DNA from: Macrotis lagotis
Taxonomy: Eukaryota; Chordata; Mammalia; Peramelemorphia; Peramelidae
DNA: 64,000 nt
Reading direction: 5' to 3'
Assembly: GCF_037893015.1 (NCBI RefSeq)
Contig: NC_133662.1
Span: 205,983,004-206,047,003, forward strand
Positions 9,511-21,862 of this stretch are shown in pieces. The notes beneath the pieces were generated by a model. That model searched no databases. It was not told the origin of the DNA and worked only from the letters and a program-made list of their open reading frames with translations. A program made the position numbers and the translations under genes. Position 1 is the stretch's first letter; the number at the start of each line of letters is the position of its first letter.

Positions 9511-9784
9511 AAAAATTCTGTACCTCTTTGTGTTCTCAAATTAAGTTTTGATTTTCATGTCATCTTTATTTACAAGCATATCCAAACAAATTGTTAGATT
9601 TTTTCAATTTTCATCAGAGAAATGAAAATCATTTAAATTTAAATTCAATTTAAATTATTTCATCAATTTAATTTTATTTAAATACTTAATAAAATACTAT
9701 TTGATCTAACAAGAATAAATAAAAATGGAAAAATAAATACTTCATAAATCTCATAATCAGTAAAAGCTCACTTTATCCATCCTC

Positions 9785-9980
9785 TGGAGAAACTTAATGG
9801 TTCACTGTATAGTGTTGAATTTGAAGTCAGAAAGACCTGAGTTTAAATATCATTTAAAGCCACTTATTCTATCAACTTGGCAAGTCACTTAATACGTTTT
9901 ACCATCTATTCCCTCCTCTATTAAACAAAGGGACCAAATCAGTCTTAAAACATTATATAAATGATATTATTATTATATTG
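9785..9980 (+). repeat. MIR-like CORE-SINE fossil
   Basis: 'gaagtcagaaagacctgagttta', 'aacttggcaagtcacttaa' and a tail with 'aaacaaagggaccaaat' follow the MIR order. Diverged. Confidence 0.7.
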
Positions 9981-10242
9981 TTGTTATCATTATTATTAAA
10001 TTTTACTTGATATCTTCTTATATCTCTCTTTCATTATGTGTCAAAATTCTTTGTGAAGGTTGTCTATAGTTCATATCAACTCATTTCTATTCTTTACACA
10101 TTCTCTTCTTAGCTTTCTTCAGTGTGGCATCAAACCTTATAATTCAACTGAAAATGTTCTCTTGAAAGTTAATAATGATCTTCTAATCACCAAATTCAAA
10201 GATATTTTTATTATCCTTCTGAACCTCTTTGCAACCTTTTGA

Positions 10243-10243
10243 T

Positions 10244-10292
<49 letters not shown>
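10243..10292. repeat. (CA)n microsatellite with TA-rich end
   Basis: About 20 CA units followed by ATATATATTTATATAATATAT. Confidence 0.95.
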
Positions 10293-10293
<1 letters not shown>

Positions 10294-10841
10294 TTATATA
10301 ATATATCACAGATCTTTTCTTTAATAAATCTCTTCTAAGTTATCATGATGTTGTTGCCTCTTGGTTCATTCCTACCAATCCGACCAGTCCACCTTTCTCT
10401 CTTTTGCTAGATATTAAGTCATAATAATTATTTCTTCTTTTTTCCTTATATACTATTTCATTTAGTGGTTTCACTAGTTTTTATTAGTTATTTTTTTTAT
10501 TCTGATGATTCCTAGAATTACCTATCCAGACCTCCCCTCTATTTTCACATTCAGTCTTGTGTCTCCAACACATTATTTGACATATTAAAATTGATATTCT
10601 ATAGACATTGTAAACTCAAGTTAAAACTAGGCTAATTATATTTCCCCATAAAGCTTGCCCTATTCCTAATTCCTCTGTTGCTATGGAGAGTGTCATATTT
10701 TTAATCATCAAAGTTCATGTCACATGCCATACTCAACTTCTTATTCCCTGCTTGTCTAATTTATTGCCAAGCTCTATTGAATCAACCTTCACAATATCTT
10801 TCTTTTTATGTACTTTTAATTCTTTAACATTATAATCACTC

Positions 10842-11006
10842 AGGGGCAGCTAGGTGCTGCAGTGGATAAAGCACTGGCCGTGGAGTCAGGAGTACCTGGG
10901 TTCAAATCCAGTCACAGACACTTAATAATTATCTAGCTGTGTGGCCTTGGGCAAGCCACTTAACCCCATTTGCCTTGCAAAAATCTAACCCCCCCCAAAA
11001 AAAACC
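10842..11006 (+). mobile_element. tRNA-headed marsupial SINE with perfect TSD
   Basis: GGGGCAGCTAGGTGCTGCAGTGG head, GGTTCAAATCC B-box-like segment, and the tail TTTGCCTTGCAAAAATC, then C- and A-runs. The TSD ACATTATAATCACTC is perfect (10827-10841 and 11007-11021). It is inserted in the L2 fossil. Confidence 0.95.
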
Positions 11007-11109
11007 ACATTATAATCACTCTCATTTAGGTTCTCTTCCCTTTATATTTGGATTAATTTAATAGTCTTCTAGTTGGTTTCCCTACCTCAATTTTATCCTC
11101 ATTCCAGTC

Positions 11110-13140
11110 TCTTCTCCACTCATATTTAAACTCATTTTTAATTTAGTATTTAATTTTATCCCAGTTACAGATTAAAAACAATTTTTAACATTCATTTTTA
11201 AAATGTTGAGTTCCAAATTGTCTCTCTTCCTCCATTCCTTTCCCCTCATATTGAGAAAGCAGGTAATTTGATATAGGCTTTCTATGTGTAGTCATAAAAG
11301 TCATGTTTTCTTAATAGTCATGTTGAGAAAGAAAACATAAACTTATCCACCCCCCCAAAAAAAGAAACCTCAAAAAGTAGGGCAAAAGTTATGTTCAATC
11401 TGCATTTTGAAAACCATAAACTTTTTCTATGGAGATGGATAGCATTCATCAACATTCAGAGAAAACTTTAAAGTTGTCTTGGGTCACTATAATGCTAAGA
11501 AAAAACTAAGTCATTCACAGCTGATAATCTTACAGTATTGCTGTTCTTTTATACATAGTACTATTCACTTTGCATCAGCTCATATAAGTCAGGTTTTTTT
11601 CCTGAGAGCAAACGGCTCATCATTTCTTATAACAGAATAGCATTATTTCATAATCACACACCACAATTTGTTCAGTCATTCGCAATTGATAGAAATTATA
11701 TCAATTTTCAATTTCTAGGCATCAGAATATAGTTGGTATAAATATCCTTGTACACATAGATGCTTTTCCTTTTGGTTTTTCATTTCTTTTGGGATACAGA
11801 CTTGGTAATGGTGTTGTTAGGTCTAAGGGTATGAATAGTTTTAAAGCTCTTTGGGCAAAGTTTCAAACTTCTCAACAGATTAGTTTTTATCAGTTCATAA
11901 CTCTACAATAATGTATTAATATCTCATTTCTCCAAATCCCCATCAACATTTGCCATTGTCTTAATAGCCAATCTAATAGTTATATTAAAGTCAATACCTC
12001 AGCAATCCTTTAAATTGCATTTCTTCAATCTATGATGAAGTAGGATATTTTTAATTTGGCTATAGATAACTTTAATAAACATGTCTAAAAACAATTCATT
12101 TTGGAATACCATTCAGGAGGTAATGAATAGATTATTTTGATTTCTCTTTTACTGTCTGGTAGAATATCAGGTCAGTTTTAATTGATAATTACTTGAAAGA
12201 TGTCTAGTCTCTCTTTTCTTTTTTGATCATGGCTTTCAGGTAGTTCAATAGTTTTTCACATTATTTCTCCTGAATATATTTTCCAGGTCAGTTGTTTTAC
12301 CAATGAAATAGTTCAGATAGTCTTGTATTTTTTTTCATTCTTTTCATTTTGTTCAATTGTTCCTTGATTTTTCATAGTCATTGGACTTCATTTACTTAAT
12401 TCTACTGCTTAAGGATTTTTTCTTTTTTTCTGTTAATTACTATGCATCTTTTCCCAGTTAAATTCTACTTTTAAAAACATTCTTTTCCTCTTTATCTTTT
12501 TTGTACCACTTGTATGATTTTCTTTGGTATTTTTTTGTGTTTCTCCTTTATCAAGGTGTTGTCTCATTTTCTCATGATTTTCTTGCTTCACTTTCATTTC
12601 TCTTGACAGATTTTTCTCTAGCTCTCTTATCTGATTTTCAAAATCCTCCTTGAGATCTTTCATGATCTGAGACCAATACATATTATTCTTGGAGGCTTTG
12701 GATGCAGGATTTAATTTTGTTATCTTCTTTTGAATGTGTTTTTTGAGCTTGCACCATAGTAACTTTCTATGATCCAATGTTTTTTCTGTTGTTTACTAAT
12801 TTCACTAGCCAATGACCTGATTTTTAATTCTTTGTTAAAGTAGGGCTTTGCTTTCAGGATTAAGGGGGTACTGTTTCAAGCTCCAGAGGTTTTGTGCAGT
12901 TGTTTTCAGAGATACTTCTGGGAACCTACAAGTTTTTAGTTCTTCCAAGGTGGTTTGATCTAATGACAAGTGTTTAATAATCTCCTGGTCTGTGCTCTTT
13001 TCTACCCTGAACTGTGTGTGTATGTGTGTGGGGTGGTCTCTGCTCCCTATGGCTGAAAGTTCTAGTGTGCTACTTCTCCTCCTCTTCATGGGGCTTCCAA
13101 CCAGAACTGCAACACAGACCTAAGTATGGACAAAGCTACA
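11110..13140 (-). mobile_element. HAL1-like element, family 2, copy A
   Basis: Reading right to left: a 5' leader (13140-12780) shared with copies B (42285-45745) and C (60470-61963), ORF1 (12777-12030), then a 3' part (11990-11110). The 3' part carries the typical L1 3' blocks, such as 'acaatttgttcagtcattcgcaattgat' in two pieces and 'cagctgataatcttacagtattgctgttc' style sequence. There is no ORF2 endonuclease or reverse transcriptase between ORF1 and the 3' part. No convincing TSD was found. It differs from the element at 15-3218 in its leader and tail. Confidence 0.65.
12030..12777 (-). pseudogene. ORF1 remnant of HAL1-like copy A
   Basis: A 114-codon open stretch (12777-12433) starts MDHRKLLWCKLKKHIQKK. 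It contains a heptad-rich coiled coil (DLKEDFENQIRELEKNLS, then EMKVKQENHEKMRQHL). Downstream, in shifted frames, LPESHDQ and PDIL pieces of the ORF1 RRM appear near 12230-12170. The C-terminal domain is not clear. RNA-binding ORF1p of an L1 lineage, inactive. Confidence 0.7.
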
Positions 13141-13149
13141 GAGTGCTTA

Positions 13150-14985
13150 CTCAATAATTTTATAAAATTGTATAAAAGTATTTATAATTTCTCTAGCTTA
13201 TTTTTCTCCTCTTTTGTTGAACCTAATTTACAACTTTGTTCTTTGTTATTGATGGATCTATTTGAATTTCTAAATAAATATTATATCATGCACAAATAGA
13301 GGCATTTGGATTTTTCTTTGTCAGTGAGTTTTTCTTTTACTTTCTCTTTTCATATCTTATTGTTATAGTTAGCATTTGTAGAACTAATACAGCAAGTGAA
13401 TGATGAGAATATAAACTTTCTTTTACTTGTTTATTTAGTTGGAAGTTTCTAATGTTTCTCCATTTGTTATAATGTTGAATGATGTATTTAGCTGAATTAT
13501 TTTTATCTTTCCAAGGAAAGTTCTTCCATAGCTATTTTTAAAGTGTTTTAATGAAAAATAGTTTTGATTCATCAAAGGGTTTTTTATATCAATGGTACAA
13601 AAAGTTTTATTATTCTTTATGTGATTTATTATACTAATTGCCTTCTGAACATAATTATTCTTTTACATGTTTTAGTCTAAAATGAAATTTTGAAATAATA
13701 TGGTAATCTGTCAGTAAGGCAATATTTTCTTTAACATTAATTAAATCATGTTGATCTATATGTCTTTTGGGGATCCTACTACATAAAGATTTAAATATAT
13801 TTCTAATTTCTATATTTTGAAAAAGTTATCTGTCATAAGTTTTACTTGTATTCAAAATTGAAAATATATCTAGTCTTGGAATTTTTACTTGGCAATCACA
13901 ATTTATTTAACATATATATATATATATCTTATTTTGTCAATTTAAGTATTTTGTGTTTTTACATAAAATTGTATCTCATTCATATAGTATTGTATTGATG
14001 CATAGCACTACTTAGTAGACTGGCCTTTTTCCTTATATTTTCACTCTTCATTTGTGCTTTTCTTTCTTATTTTTTATTTTGTAATAATTGATGCTTTAAG
14101 ATTTGCAAGTGCATTATATAGAGTACCTAGTATGAGAATACCCCATATTGGTCCTGTGAGGTAATTAAGAATATCCCTGTTTTTTCAGATAATGAAGACA
14201 AGACTCACAGAGGCTAAATGATTTACATATTGTAGTATAGAAGTAGTTTCCAAAGATCTTCTTGATTTCTTGGTATAGCATTACTCCACTATTACGCATT
14301 GCTTATCATTTACTAATTCGATTGTCTTTATAAATATTGCTAATTGTTCTTTAATACTGATATTGTACTATGTAAAAATTTGATATATTAATTTGTAGCA
14401 AACAAGTCATTATTATTTCTCCTTGTTATATTTTTCCAGGAATGACCTTTGACTTTTGGGATTGACCTTTGGGATAAACTATAACTAAGCTTCATTTCAT
14501 AAATTTTTACATATATAATTCTCATATTTTCATTTCTTTAATATAATTTATACTGTTTCCATAATTTAATTTTTAGTCAAGCATTATATAGCTATTTAAT
14601 ATCTGTTTGCTTCTGGGCCTTGCATAGTTTTTTATTATATTTCTTTTACTAATTTCTGCTTTGGTATATTATGTTCTATAAAATAGTATTTAGAATTTCT
14701 GCTTTTCTCAAATTCTGTTATTTATATTTTTAAGGGGATCAAAATTTTGTAATGTTCCATACATGTTTAAGTATAAATACATTATTTACTCAGTATTTTC
14801 ATTGTACTTTTGTTTAGGTGAAGTGAGATATAAATATAAATATAAAAGTACTATAAAATGTAAACTATTACCATCATTATTATTCTTAATGTTATTGAAT
14901 TTATTATTATTTTTACCATTTAGTTTTCTTTTTATTTCTATCAAATATTTTTTGAAAGAATTTTATTCACATCTATAACTAATTT
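13150..14985 (-). repeat. Very old L1 ORF2 fossil
   Basis: Antisense L1 landmarks survive in order. 'atatcatgcacaaatagaggcatttgg' corresponds to the FADD region and 'gttatagttagcatttgtagaac' follows it. 'gaatttctgcttttctcaaa' with 'aatgttccatacatgtttaag' (about 14690-14780) comes from the part upstream of the RT. No frame survives. A MIR fossil and a TA-repeat interrupt it. Confidence 0.5.
14120..14300 (-). repeat. MIR-like fossil
   Basis: 'tcagataatgaagacaagactcacagaggctaaatgattta' style sequence is the antisense MIR core (gaaactgaggctcagagaggttaagtgac). Confidence 0.55.
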
Positions 14986-15604
14986 GATATTCATTTAATT
15001 TGGTATCAGTCTTCAATTATTATTATGGTATGTATAAATATGTTTATATATGTATATATCTGCAATTTCTTTGAAATAGTTCTTATAGCTTTAGGCATGC
15101 ATAGATCAATTATTAAAGATCTGGATTTGTTATTTCATTTGTTTGGGAGAATTAATTCCAAGATTTATAAACTTCTTTCACTAACAGCAGTAAATTAGCT
15201 CTGCAATTTCAAGTCTTAGAATTAGTTACTTAAGATATTGATGGGCTAGTTGTTAAAAAAAAGTTATTTTTCAGAGACAGGTCACCAAGTTACAAATTTC
15301 ACTGATTTAAAAGCTGGAGATTAGTGAGAGTTAAAGGTAAATTTCACTTTCTACAATACCTCTACTTCTATCAGATGTCTGCTACACTATCAAATCTGTT
15401 GAAGAAGCCATGACTGTTTGAAACTATTGGCTGCATCTGAAAAACTGAGTATTTAAAAAAAACACTTAATTTTCTTCTACATAGATATGTAATAAAAATT
15501 ACCAGAATATAGATAATAGGTGAATTCTTAATATAGTGAAGAGTCCCCCCCCAATATTTCATTCAGCAACCAGAACAATGGCTATCCATAATGAAAAATG
15601 ACCA
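14986..15604. other. AT-rich DNA, nothing recognised
   Basis: No convincing frame, repeat or RNA. An 8-C run lies at 15546-15553. Confidence 0.45.
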
Positions 15605-15623
15605 CTTGTTAATTAATTAAGGA

Positions 15624-15668
<45 letters not shown>

Positions 15669-15840
15669 TGTAGAATACATATTGAATACTTTCTATACCT
15701 CCTCAAATGGATGTTCTTTGCAGAAGTCAACACTGACAAGAAGCCATCAAGCTGGAGGAGTTGCCATTGTGAGAAGGCTATTGAAATGGAGATTAAGAAG
15801 CAAAACAGAAAGTTAATGGTTTCAAGTAAGCATAATTAAA
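15605..15840 (+). repeat. Left arm of a large inverted repeat
   Basis: This arm comprises a (GA)n tract (15626-15665) and a unique-looking 170-bp segment from GAATACATATTGAATACTT to TTTCAAGTAAGCATA. The reverse complement lies at 16885-17090. The inner ~110 bp are close to 90 % identical by eye, with a perfect ~39-base run ending TTCAAGTAAGCATA. Not a SINE or L1 I recognise. Confidence 0.85.
15626..15665. repeat. (GA)n microsatellite
   Basis: About 17 GA units at the outer edge of the inverted-repeat arm. A (CT)-rich counterpart borders the other arm. Confidence 0.95.
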
Positions 15841-16884
15841 GTTGTACCTCCAAGCACAAAGTCTTTAACACCAGCATTCTTTTGAAAGTTCAGAGAAAGA
15901 AAAAGGAATACCTATATAGATTGTTTTTACAAAGTCAGTCAATAAGCATTTGTTAAGTGCCTACTGTGTACCATCACTCTAAAATTAATGGTGTGTAAGA
16001 GAAATAACAATGAAATGTTATTTAGTATCTTAAGATGAAGAAGTTAACAAATTTTAGTGGCATAATGGAAAGTTTCATGGAGTGTTTTCTGTTTGAACAT
16101 AGATTGAAAAATGGGTAGATTTTCAGTACTTACTTATGGGAAATGACATGTAACATTAAACATTAAATTTTTTAAAAATGTTCTGGTTTAAGTAAGATTG
16201 ATCACACTCATTATTCATGTAAGATAAAGTTAAAAAGGAATAGTACTGTCTGCCATGAATGGTGATTGGGAAGTTTGAGATGATACATATGAAAATATTT
16301 TGCAAATCTTAGAACATTTATATCTCTTCTCATATCTCTATGTCAAGTATTATTACAATATTATGTAATGACTATTCTTTTCTTTGTCATGACATTTTAT
16401 TATATAGTTTTCATTTTATATAAATTCATATTGTAAAAAATTGACTTTTAATAAATAATTCTAAAAGAAATCTGCATTACAAAAAACAAAATTCTAGTCC
16501 CAAATGTGATGCAAGTATCTAATAAGACACTCTCAGCATTAATTCAACTTTTAACATAGTCAGAGATATAAATCATTTCTTAGAAGAAATCTTCATGTTT
16601 TTACAGGAGAAAGTGTACTACAAAGGGAAGTTCATTTGACACCACATGAAGCATATTAAGAATTGTTCTATAATATAAATGAAAATCATTCCTATTTTCA
16701 AAACTATAGTCTATTATGAGTAGTGCTGATGTGTATTAGCCACTAACTATCAGAGGTAGATTTTATCCTTGACTCTCTTATGATTTTGAGTCATGATATT
16801 TACATGACATGATCCGAATAATTACTAATTTTAATATTTCTGAATAATTTATCACATGTATTATTTATTCTAAGGAGGAATCAT
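15841..16884. other. Spacer between the inverted arms
   Basis: AT-rich, not self-symmetric and without a frame of note. It holds one ancient repeat motif at 15932-16020 ('aataagcatttgttaagtgcctactgtgta'). Confidence 0.5.
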
Positions 16885-17090
16885 CCACTAATTAACTATG
16901 CTTACTTGAAACCATTAACTTTCTGTTTTGCTTCTTAACCTCTATCTCAATAGCCTTCTCACACTGGCAACTCCTTCAGTTTGATGGCTTCTTCTTGTCA
17001 GTATTGAGTTCAGCAAAGGGGTATAGTTAAGTATTCAATATGTATTCTATATTCTCTCTCATTTTCTCTCTTTCTCTCTCCTTACTTACT
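16885..17090 (-). repeat. Right arm of the large inverted repeat
   Basis: Runs from TATGCTTACTTGAAACCATT to GTATTCAATATGTATTC and into a CT-rich tract (17045-17090). It is the inverted counterpart of 15605-15840, with substitutions and small indels (such as an extra AAG triplet) indicating considerable age. Confidence 0.85.
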
Positions 17091-17127
17091 TACCTACCTG
17101 CCTACTACTTATCTATCCATTTACCTA

Positions 17128-17335
17128 TCTAGGCTTCTAAGTGGTGCAGGCAAGAGAGCACCATGTCTGGAAGACCTGAGTTGTTAGCTTTGTGACTCTT
17201 GGAAAGTCACTTGTCAGTTTTCTCATCAGCAAAATGATCAAATAGAATACCAAATTACTGTAGTATTTTTGCAAAAAAGAATGTCAAATGGGGTTACAAA
17301 GAATCAGGCATGACTGAACAATGACAAAAGCTATC
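17128..17335 (+). repeat. MON1/MAR1-like CORE-SINE
   Basis: Head 'ctaggcttctaagtggtgcagg', then 'gaagacctgagttg'. The tail 'aatggggttacaaagaatcaggcatgactgaacaatg' is diagnostic of this marsupial SINE type. Confidence 0.75.
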
Positions 17336-17479
17336 TGTCTTTATATTTATTACCTATCAGGTCATCTTCCTAACCATTGAAGTAGAGGGCATTTTGCCTA
17401 TCATCTTTATGGATAGAACAAATTTATGTAATATATATATTTTTTCTGTGTGTAGATATATACGTTTTGAACAACATAA

Positions 17480-17735
17480 TATACATGAAGTTGTACTGAC
17501 CCTGGGCTCAAGAAATTCTTGAATTTAAATTTTGCTTCCACACTTAATATCTATATGACCATCAACATGTTTGTTAATTTATTATGCTCAGTTTCCTCAC
17601 CTGTATAATGCTGATGGTAATACATCTAATTCTTGCCTCAAAAGATTGTAAGGATTAAATGAGATCTTGAATACAAAGTATTTTATAAACCTTCAACTTC
17701 TATATAAATGCCAGCTAATACTATAACTCTTGGCA
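17480..17735 (+). repeat. MIR-like CORE-SINE fossil
   Basis: 'ctgggctcaagaaattcttgaat', 'tcagtttcctcacctgtataatg' and 'aaggattaaatgagat' are in MIR order. Confidence 0.65.
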
Positions 17736-18455
17736 ACTTTTATAAGATCATACTATTAGATCATCAAAAGCTCAGTATCTTTAATCTCACTTTTGAATTT
17801 ACACGTTGGCTTTATCCTTAGCTATTTGTATTGTCTTATCTACTCCCTTTGTGGTTAATTATGTGCATTGGCAGGGTGAGTGGTTAGGAATTCCAATATA
17901 GTTTCTTCTCTTTCAAAGGAATTTTCTCACCTAGAGATTCATACCTTAATCTTGGCTTCATTAGCATTATGTCCCCACTAAGTAAATCAGACAAGGGCCA
18001 GATTAAAACTCAAGATGTACTGCAAAGGTTGATTTTGATTCAATGAGAGAGAAAACCACTTTTCTCACTCTTATGCCACCAATATGGTTAGTAGCTGCAC
18101 ATAAATCTAAAATGTAAGAAGATATTCTTGTAGATGTTACATGAGTTATAAGAACTGTACAGTAATAGCCTTGTGAGATGATGTGTCATTTTCTGTAGAT
18201 AAGGGCTAGTAATATAAAGAAATAGGTTCATAACATTCATTTCCTTCCATTAAGGACTTCCATTAAGAGAGCAAAAAGAGTTTAAGTTTCATTTGGAATA
18301 ACATTTTAATGAGTCTCTTTGGTTATTCTGTCTTATTTTAATTATAAAATAATTACATAGATAGATATATACTCCTCATTTATTTACATATTACATATTA
18401 CATATTATTTACATATTTGTTGTTCATGCTTTAGTAATAATAGACTACTAAAGCA
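17736..18455. other. Nothing recognised
   Basis: Single-copy-looking AT-rich DNA. No frame or repeat motif that I can name. Confidence 0.45.
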
Positions 18456-18578
18456 AACAGGGTCAAGTCATTTGCCATAACATAACTACACTAAGCATTG
18501 AGGAAGGATTTGGGTTCAGGTTTTCCTGAGTCTAGACCTAGCCCTCAAATCCATTGCACCATCTAGCTGCCCATATAT
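18456..18578 (-). repeat. SINE fragment, antisense
   Basis: 'tcaagtcatttgcc', 'ggatttgggttcaggttttcctgagt' and the end 'ccattgcaccatctagctgccc' are the antisense B-box and head of the tRNA-headed SINE or a MAR1 relative. Confidence 0.75.
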
Positions 18579-19365
18579 TATAATCCTTATTCTCCCTGGA
18601 AAATATAATTACTAGTAAGTCTATAGTCATTTAAAACTAAGTCAAGTGTGATAGCAGATTGTTGGGACAGAGATGATGGATTATGCTAGAAAGAGTGTAA
18701 TTATTTCATTGAAAGGCTTAGATGATTCATAAAAAACATTAGAAAAAGATTGAAATAATTTAGCTGTGCTGCCATGATCAAGACCCTGAAGTAATAGCAA
18801 ACATAACCCAAGAGCCATGGGGTCAGCATATTTGTCAGGAAAGGTAATGTCATATGTGCTTTACTGAAAATATCCCTTTTGGCAATGATGCTTGCTAAAT
18901 TTGTGTAACTGGCAGGGCTGACCTTCTTGATATTAAGTTCAATAGTTTATAGGAACAGATGATTACTGGTATTCATAGTTTCCAATTAATTTTCATCTTT
19001 GAGGATCTATAGACCTAACTTATGGATTTATCCTTATTGCTTTATTATTTTTACATTTGTAGATCTAATGAAGAGATGTAGGTTTTTCTTCTTATATAAT
19101 GTTTGTCACAGTGAGGGGAAAAAAAAACAACACCACACTTTAATTTCATTGGCATGGGCACTTTCTCCACCACCCTGGATAATTACCTATTATTCTATGC
19201 AACTTTTCCAAGTTTTCTTATATATTTTCTTACAAGCATCATCAAATGTGGTAGGAGTCTCTTAACATTTGAGAATTATTTGTGTTTGTGTCTACATGTA
19301 TGTGAATATGTGTGTGTGTGTAAGTTTAGGGAAGGAAACAAATATTTATTGTCTACTATCTGCCT
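18579..19365. other. Nothing recognised
   Basis: AT-rich. A frame of 88 codons at 18999-19265 has no recognisable protein features and no supporting context. Confidence 0.4.
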
Positions 19366-19369
19366 GGCA

Positions 19370-19545
19370 GTGTATTAAGTGATTTACAAATATTATATTA
19401 TTTGGTACTCAAAAGTAGATTATTTCCATTTTAAAACTGAGGAAACTGAGACAGATAGGTCATATAGTTTCTAAATATTTAAAGCTAGATTTGAACCTGG
19501 TTCTTTCTGAATACAGACCAGTATTTTATGTCTCTGTAAGGGTAG
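19370..19545 (-). repeat. MIR-like fossil
   Basis: 'attttaaaactgaggaaactgagacagataggtca' and 'tagatttgaacctggttctttctgaat' are antisense MIR landmarks. Confidence 0.7.
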
Positions 19546-19964
19546 GTATCATAAAAGGTATATATTTGTATTAATTTGTTAAAGTATAAACTTACTGCCT
19601 TGTATGACTATACATATCTTCAAAATATAATTTATTATATTTCTTCATTATATTATCAGAGTCAACTTACATTTACCATGATGTGTTTCATTTGTCTTTG
19701 AAGCTATTTATGACTTTATTTCTTTTTAGATCATTGTTTTTCCATGGTTTTCAATAATATAGCTTTGTTGAAAGAATATTACTATTAAAGAGGTAGACTT
19801 TTCCAATGACAAGTAATTGAGAATCATTGATTTAATTTTACTTCCATAAAACAATTTATCTTTGTATCTCTTAGTCATTATATAGAAGAAATTTTAAAAC
19901 TTTATATCTAATCTTAATTTAAAAAAAATTATGTTCTGACAAAGATTATGTAATGAACATGAAT
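19546..19964. other. Nothing recognised
   Basis: AT-rich DNA between two MIR fossils. Confidence 0.4.
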
Positions 19965-20125
19965 TATTATAGGATCATATATTTAGAGCTAGAGGGAATT
20001 TAGAGGCTAAAACTTCAAAGCCCTAAATTCACAGTTAAAGAAACTGAGGCATAATGATGACCAGTCAATGTCTTTGGCAAGATTTGATGATGCGTCTGTC
20101 TCCATACTCATATCCTATTTGCTAA
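19965..20125 (-). repeat. MIR-like fossil
   Basis: 'ttagagctagagggaatttagaggc' followed by 'aaagaaactgaggcataatgatgacc' matches the antisense 3' part of a MIR-family SINE. Confidence 0.6.
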
Positions 20126-20570
20126 ATATATCTCATTTTTGAGACCTGTCTACATAGCACATATTTCTTTAAGCATAAACAAAATAGTTTCAGGATTTCT
20201 AATGTAATTAACTGTGTTTAAAATACATCTACTTTTAAAATTCAAAGACAATGAAATATAAATTGAATAGAAACTATAAAACAAATATGTATATCATACA
20301 TATTGATTATTGAAGGAAGCAACAAATGAGGGTCATTCAAATCAGATGTCTCTTTGTAAATACTTGTTTATTCTGATGATGGTAGTTTTGCTCAAAATAA
20401 TTCTAGAAATCATATCAGAATTATTTTCAGAAATTGCTCATATGTTCTATAAAATAACTTTCAATCTCTCTTGTCTTGTTCTGTCTTTTTTTGGGTGTAT
20501 TGGTAATCAGATAATTTCAAAATGACTTGAGGGAAAAGTTGAATAGGTCAAGGAATGCTCAGTTTTAAAG
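20126..20570. other. Nothing recognised
   Basis: AT-rich. A 71-codon frame (20310-20525) shows hydrophobic stretches but no family features. Confidence 0.4.
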
Positions 20571-20735
20571 ATCACATCAGACACATATTTCTAGTGCTCT
20601 TCATAATAACCTAGTCATATAATTAATACAATTCTTTTATACCTGTTTTATAAATGAAGAATAGAGAGGTTATGGGTTTTGTCAATCATCACATAAAGAT
20701 TGGAACTCCTTCAATTATATACAGATTTGGGATTA
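20571..20735 (-). repeat. Possible MIR fossil
   Basis: 'acctgttttataaatgaagaatagagaggttatgggttttgtcaatcatcacataaagattgga' keeps the spacing of the antisense MIR core, but is strongly diverged. Confidence 0.45.
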
Positions 20736-21585
20736 ACTTGGAAGTGTTTTCTGATAAAACATCTGTCTTAATATGAAAGGATTTGATTCTAATTTTTATC
20801 AAATGATGGAAATGAGCACTACCTGAAGTCTTTTCAGATCTCTCCAACTTCTACTGCTTTTCCTCCCAAATTTCATTGTATTTAAAATTTTAATTTATTG
20901 ATATTTATTCCCTTTAGATTTATTCTATATTGGGTTACAGCCATACTCTGAGCTTACTTTCAGAGGACAGCTGTATCGTACCTCAGTCTTTTAGAGGGTA
21001 TCCCTTCAGAAGTGATTCTCCTAAATGTGATTGGTTCAAGCTTCCATTCTAGTATTCTCTGTCAAACCAATTACCAGTAATTATTATTCCAATATCATTT
21101 AAACAATTAACACATATTTGCTATAACAAAAATATTTACCAAAAATATAGAAACAAGAAAAACTTTTCTTCTAATACCTATGTATATACTCTCCTTTCTA
21201 CTACATCATTGTTTAGGGAGACAATTTCTATAAAATATTAAGCCTATAAAACCTATTTCTGAATTTGCCATAGAAACTGGATGAATAAACATTTCAGCTA
21301 TTACTAGCTGTGTTAAGCAAAAAAAAATTCTGGACCTCTGTCTTAAGCAAATCCCAACATGGACTTATTTAAAGGTTCCCTTTGTTTCAATTTATTGGAG
21401 CTTGCAATCCACCTCCAATACTCTGCTTAAAATCAGGTAAAATAGAACTGATTGAGAATATGTTTGTGGACTACATCTATGTTTATGGCAAATCTACTGT
21501 TTATCTCCCCATAAACCAAGAATCCAAGAAAGATACTCACATTCTTTTGATATTCACTAAATAATCAAGTAGACTTTTGTGAAAA
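20736..21585. other. Nothing recognised
   Basis: AT-rich single-copy-looking sequence. Confidence 0.4.
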
Positions 21586-21586
21586 T

Positions 21587-21862
21587 CAGACTAGATGGCA
21601 CAGTGGATAGAGTGTCAAGTCTGGAGTAAGAGAGACCCACCTTCCAGAGTCCAAATCTAGCCCCAGACAATTACTTAGCTGTCTAATCTTGGTCAAGTTG
21701 CCCAACCCTGTTTGCCTCAGTTTCCTCATCTGTAAAATGATCTGGCAAATGAAAAGGCAAGCCCCTCTAATAACTTTGTCAAGAAAACCCCAAATGGTTC
21801 TATTAATAGTTGGACAGACTTTAGGCTATACAAGACTGGAAAATGACTGAACAACAAAAATA
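21587..21862 (+). repeat. MON1/MAR1-like CORE-SINE
   Basis: A tRNA-like head 'ctagatggcacagtggatagagtg', then 'tttgcctcagtttcctcatctgtaaaatg'. A long tail 'tttgtcaagaaaaccccaaatgg' ends with 'gactgaacaac'. This combination is a marsupial CORE-SINE type. Confidence 0.85.

Larger units (their letters stand above)
10030..11110 (+). repeat. L2 LINE ORF fossil, interrupted by a SINE
   Basis: Pieces such as 'tggttcattcctaccaatccgac', 'aatttattgccaagctctattgaatc' with 'accttcacaatatcttt', and 'agtcttctagttggtttccct' follow the order of the L2 reverse-transcriptase C-terminal region in sense orientation. Heavily diverged, with a (CA)n tract and a later SINE inside. Confidence 0.6.

Noticed and set aside
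15605-17090. CRISPR-like array or tandem repeat
   Set aside because: The repeats are two inverted arms, not regularly spaced direct repeats, and the genome is mammalian.
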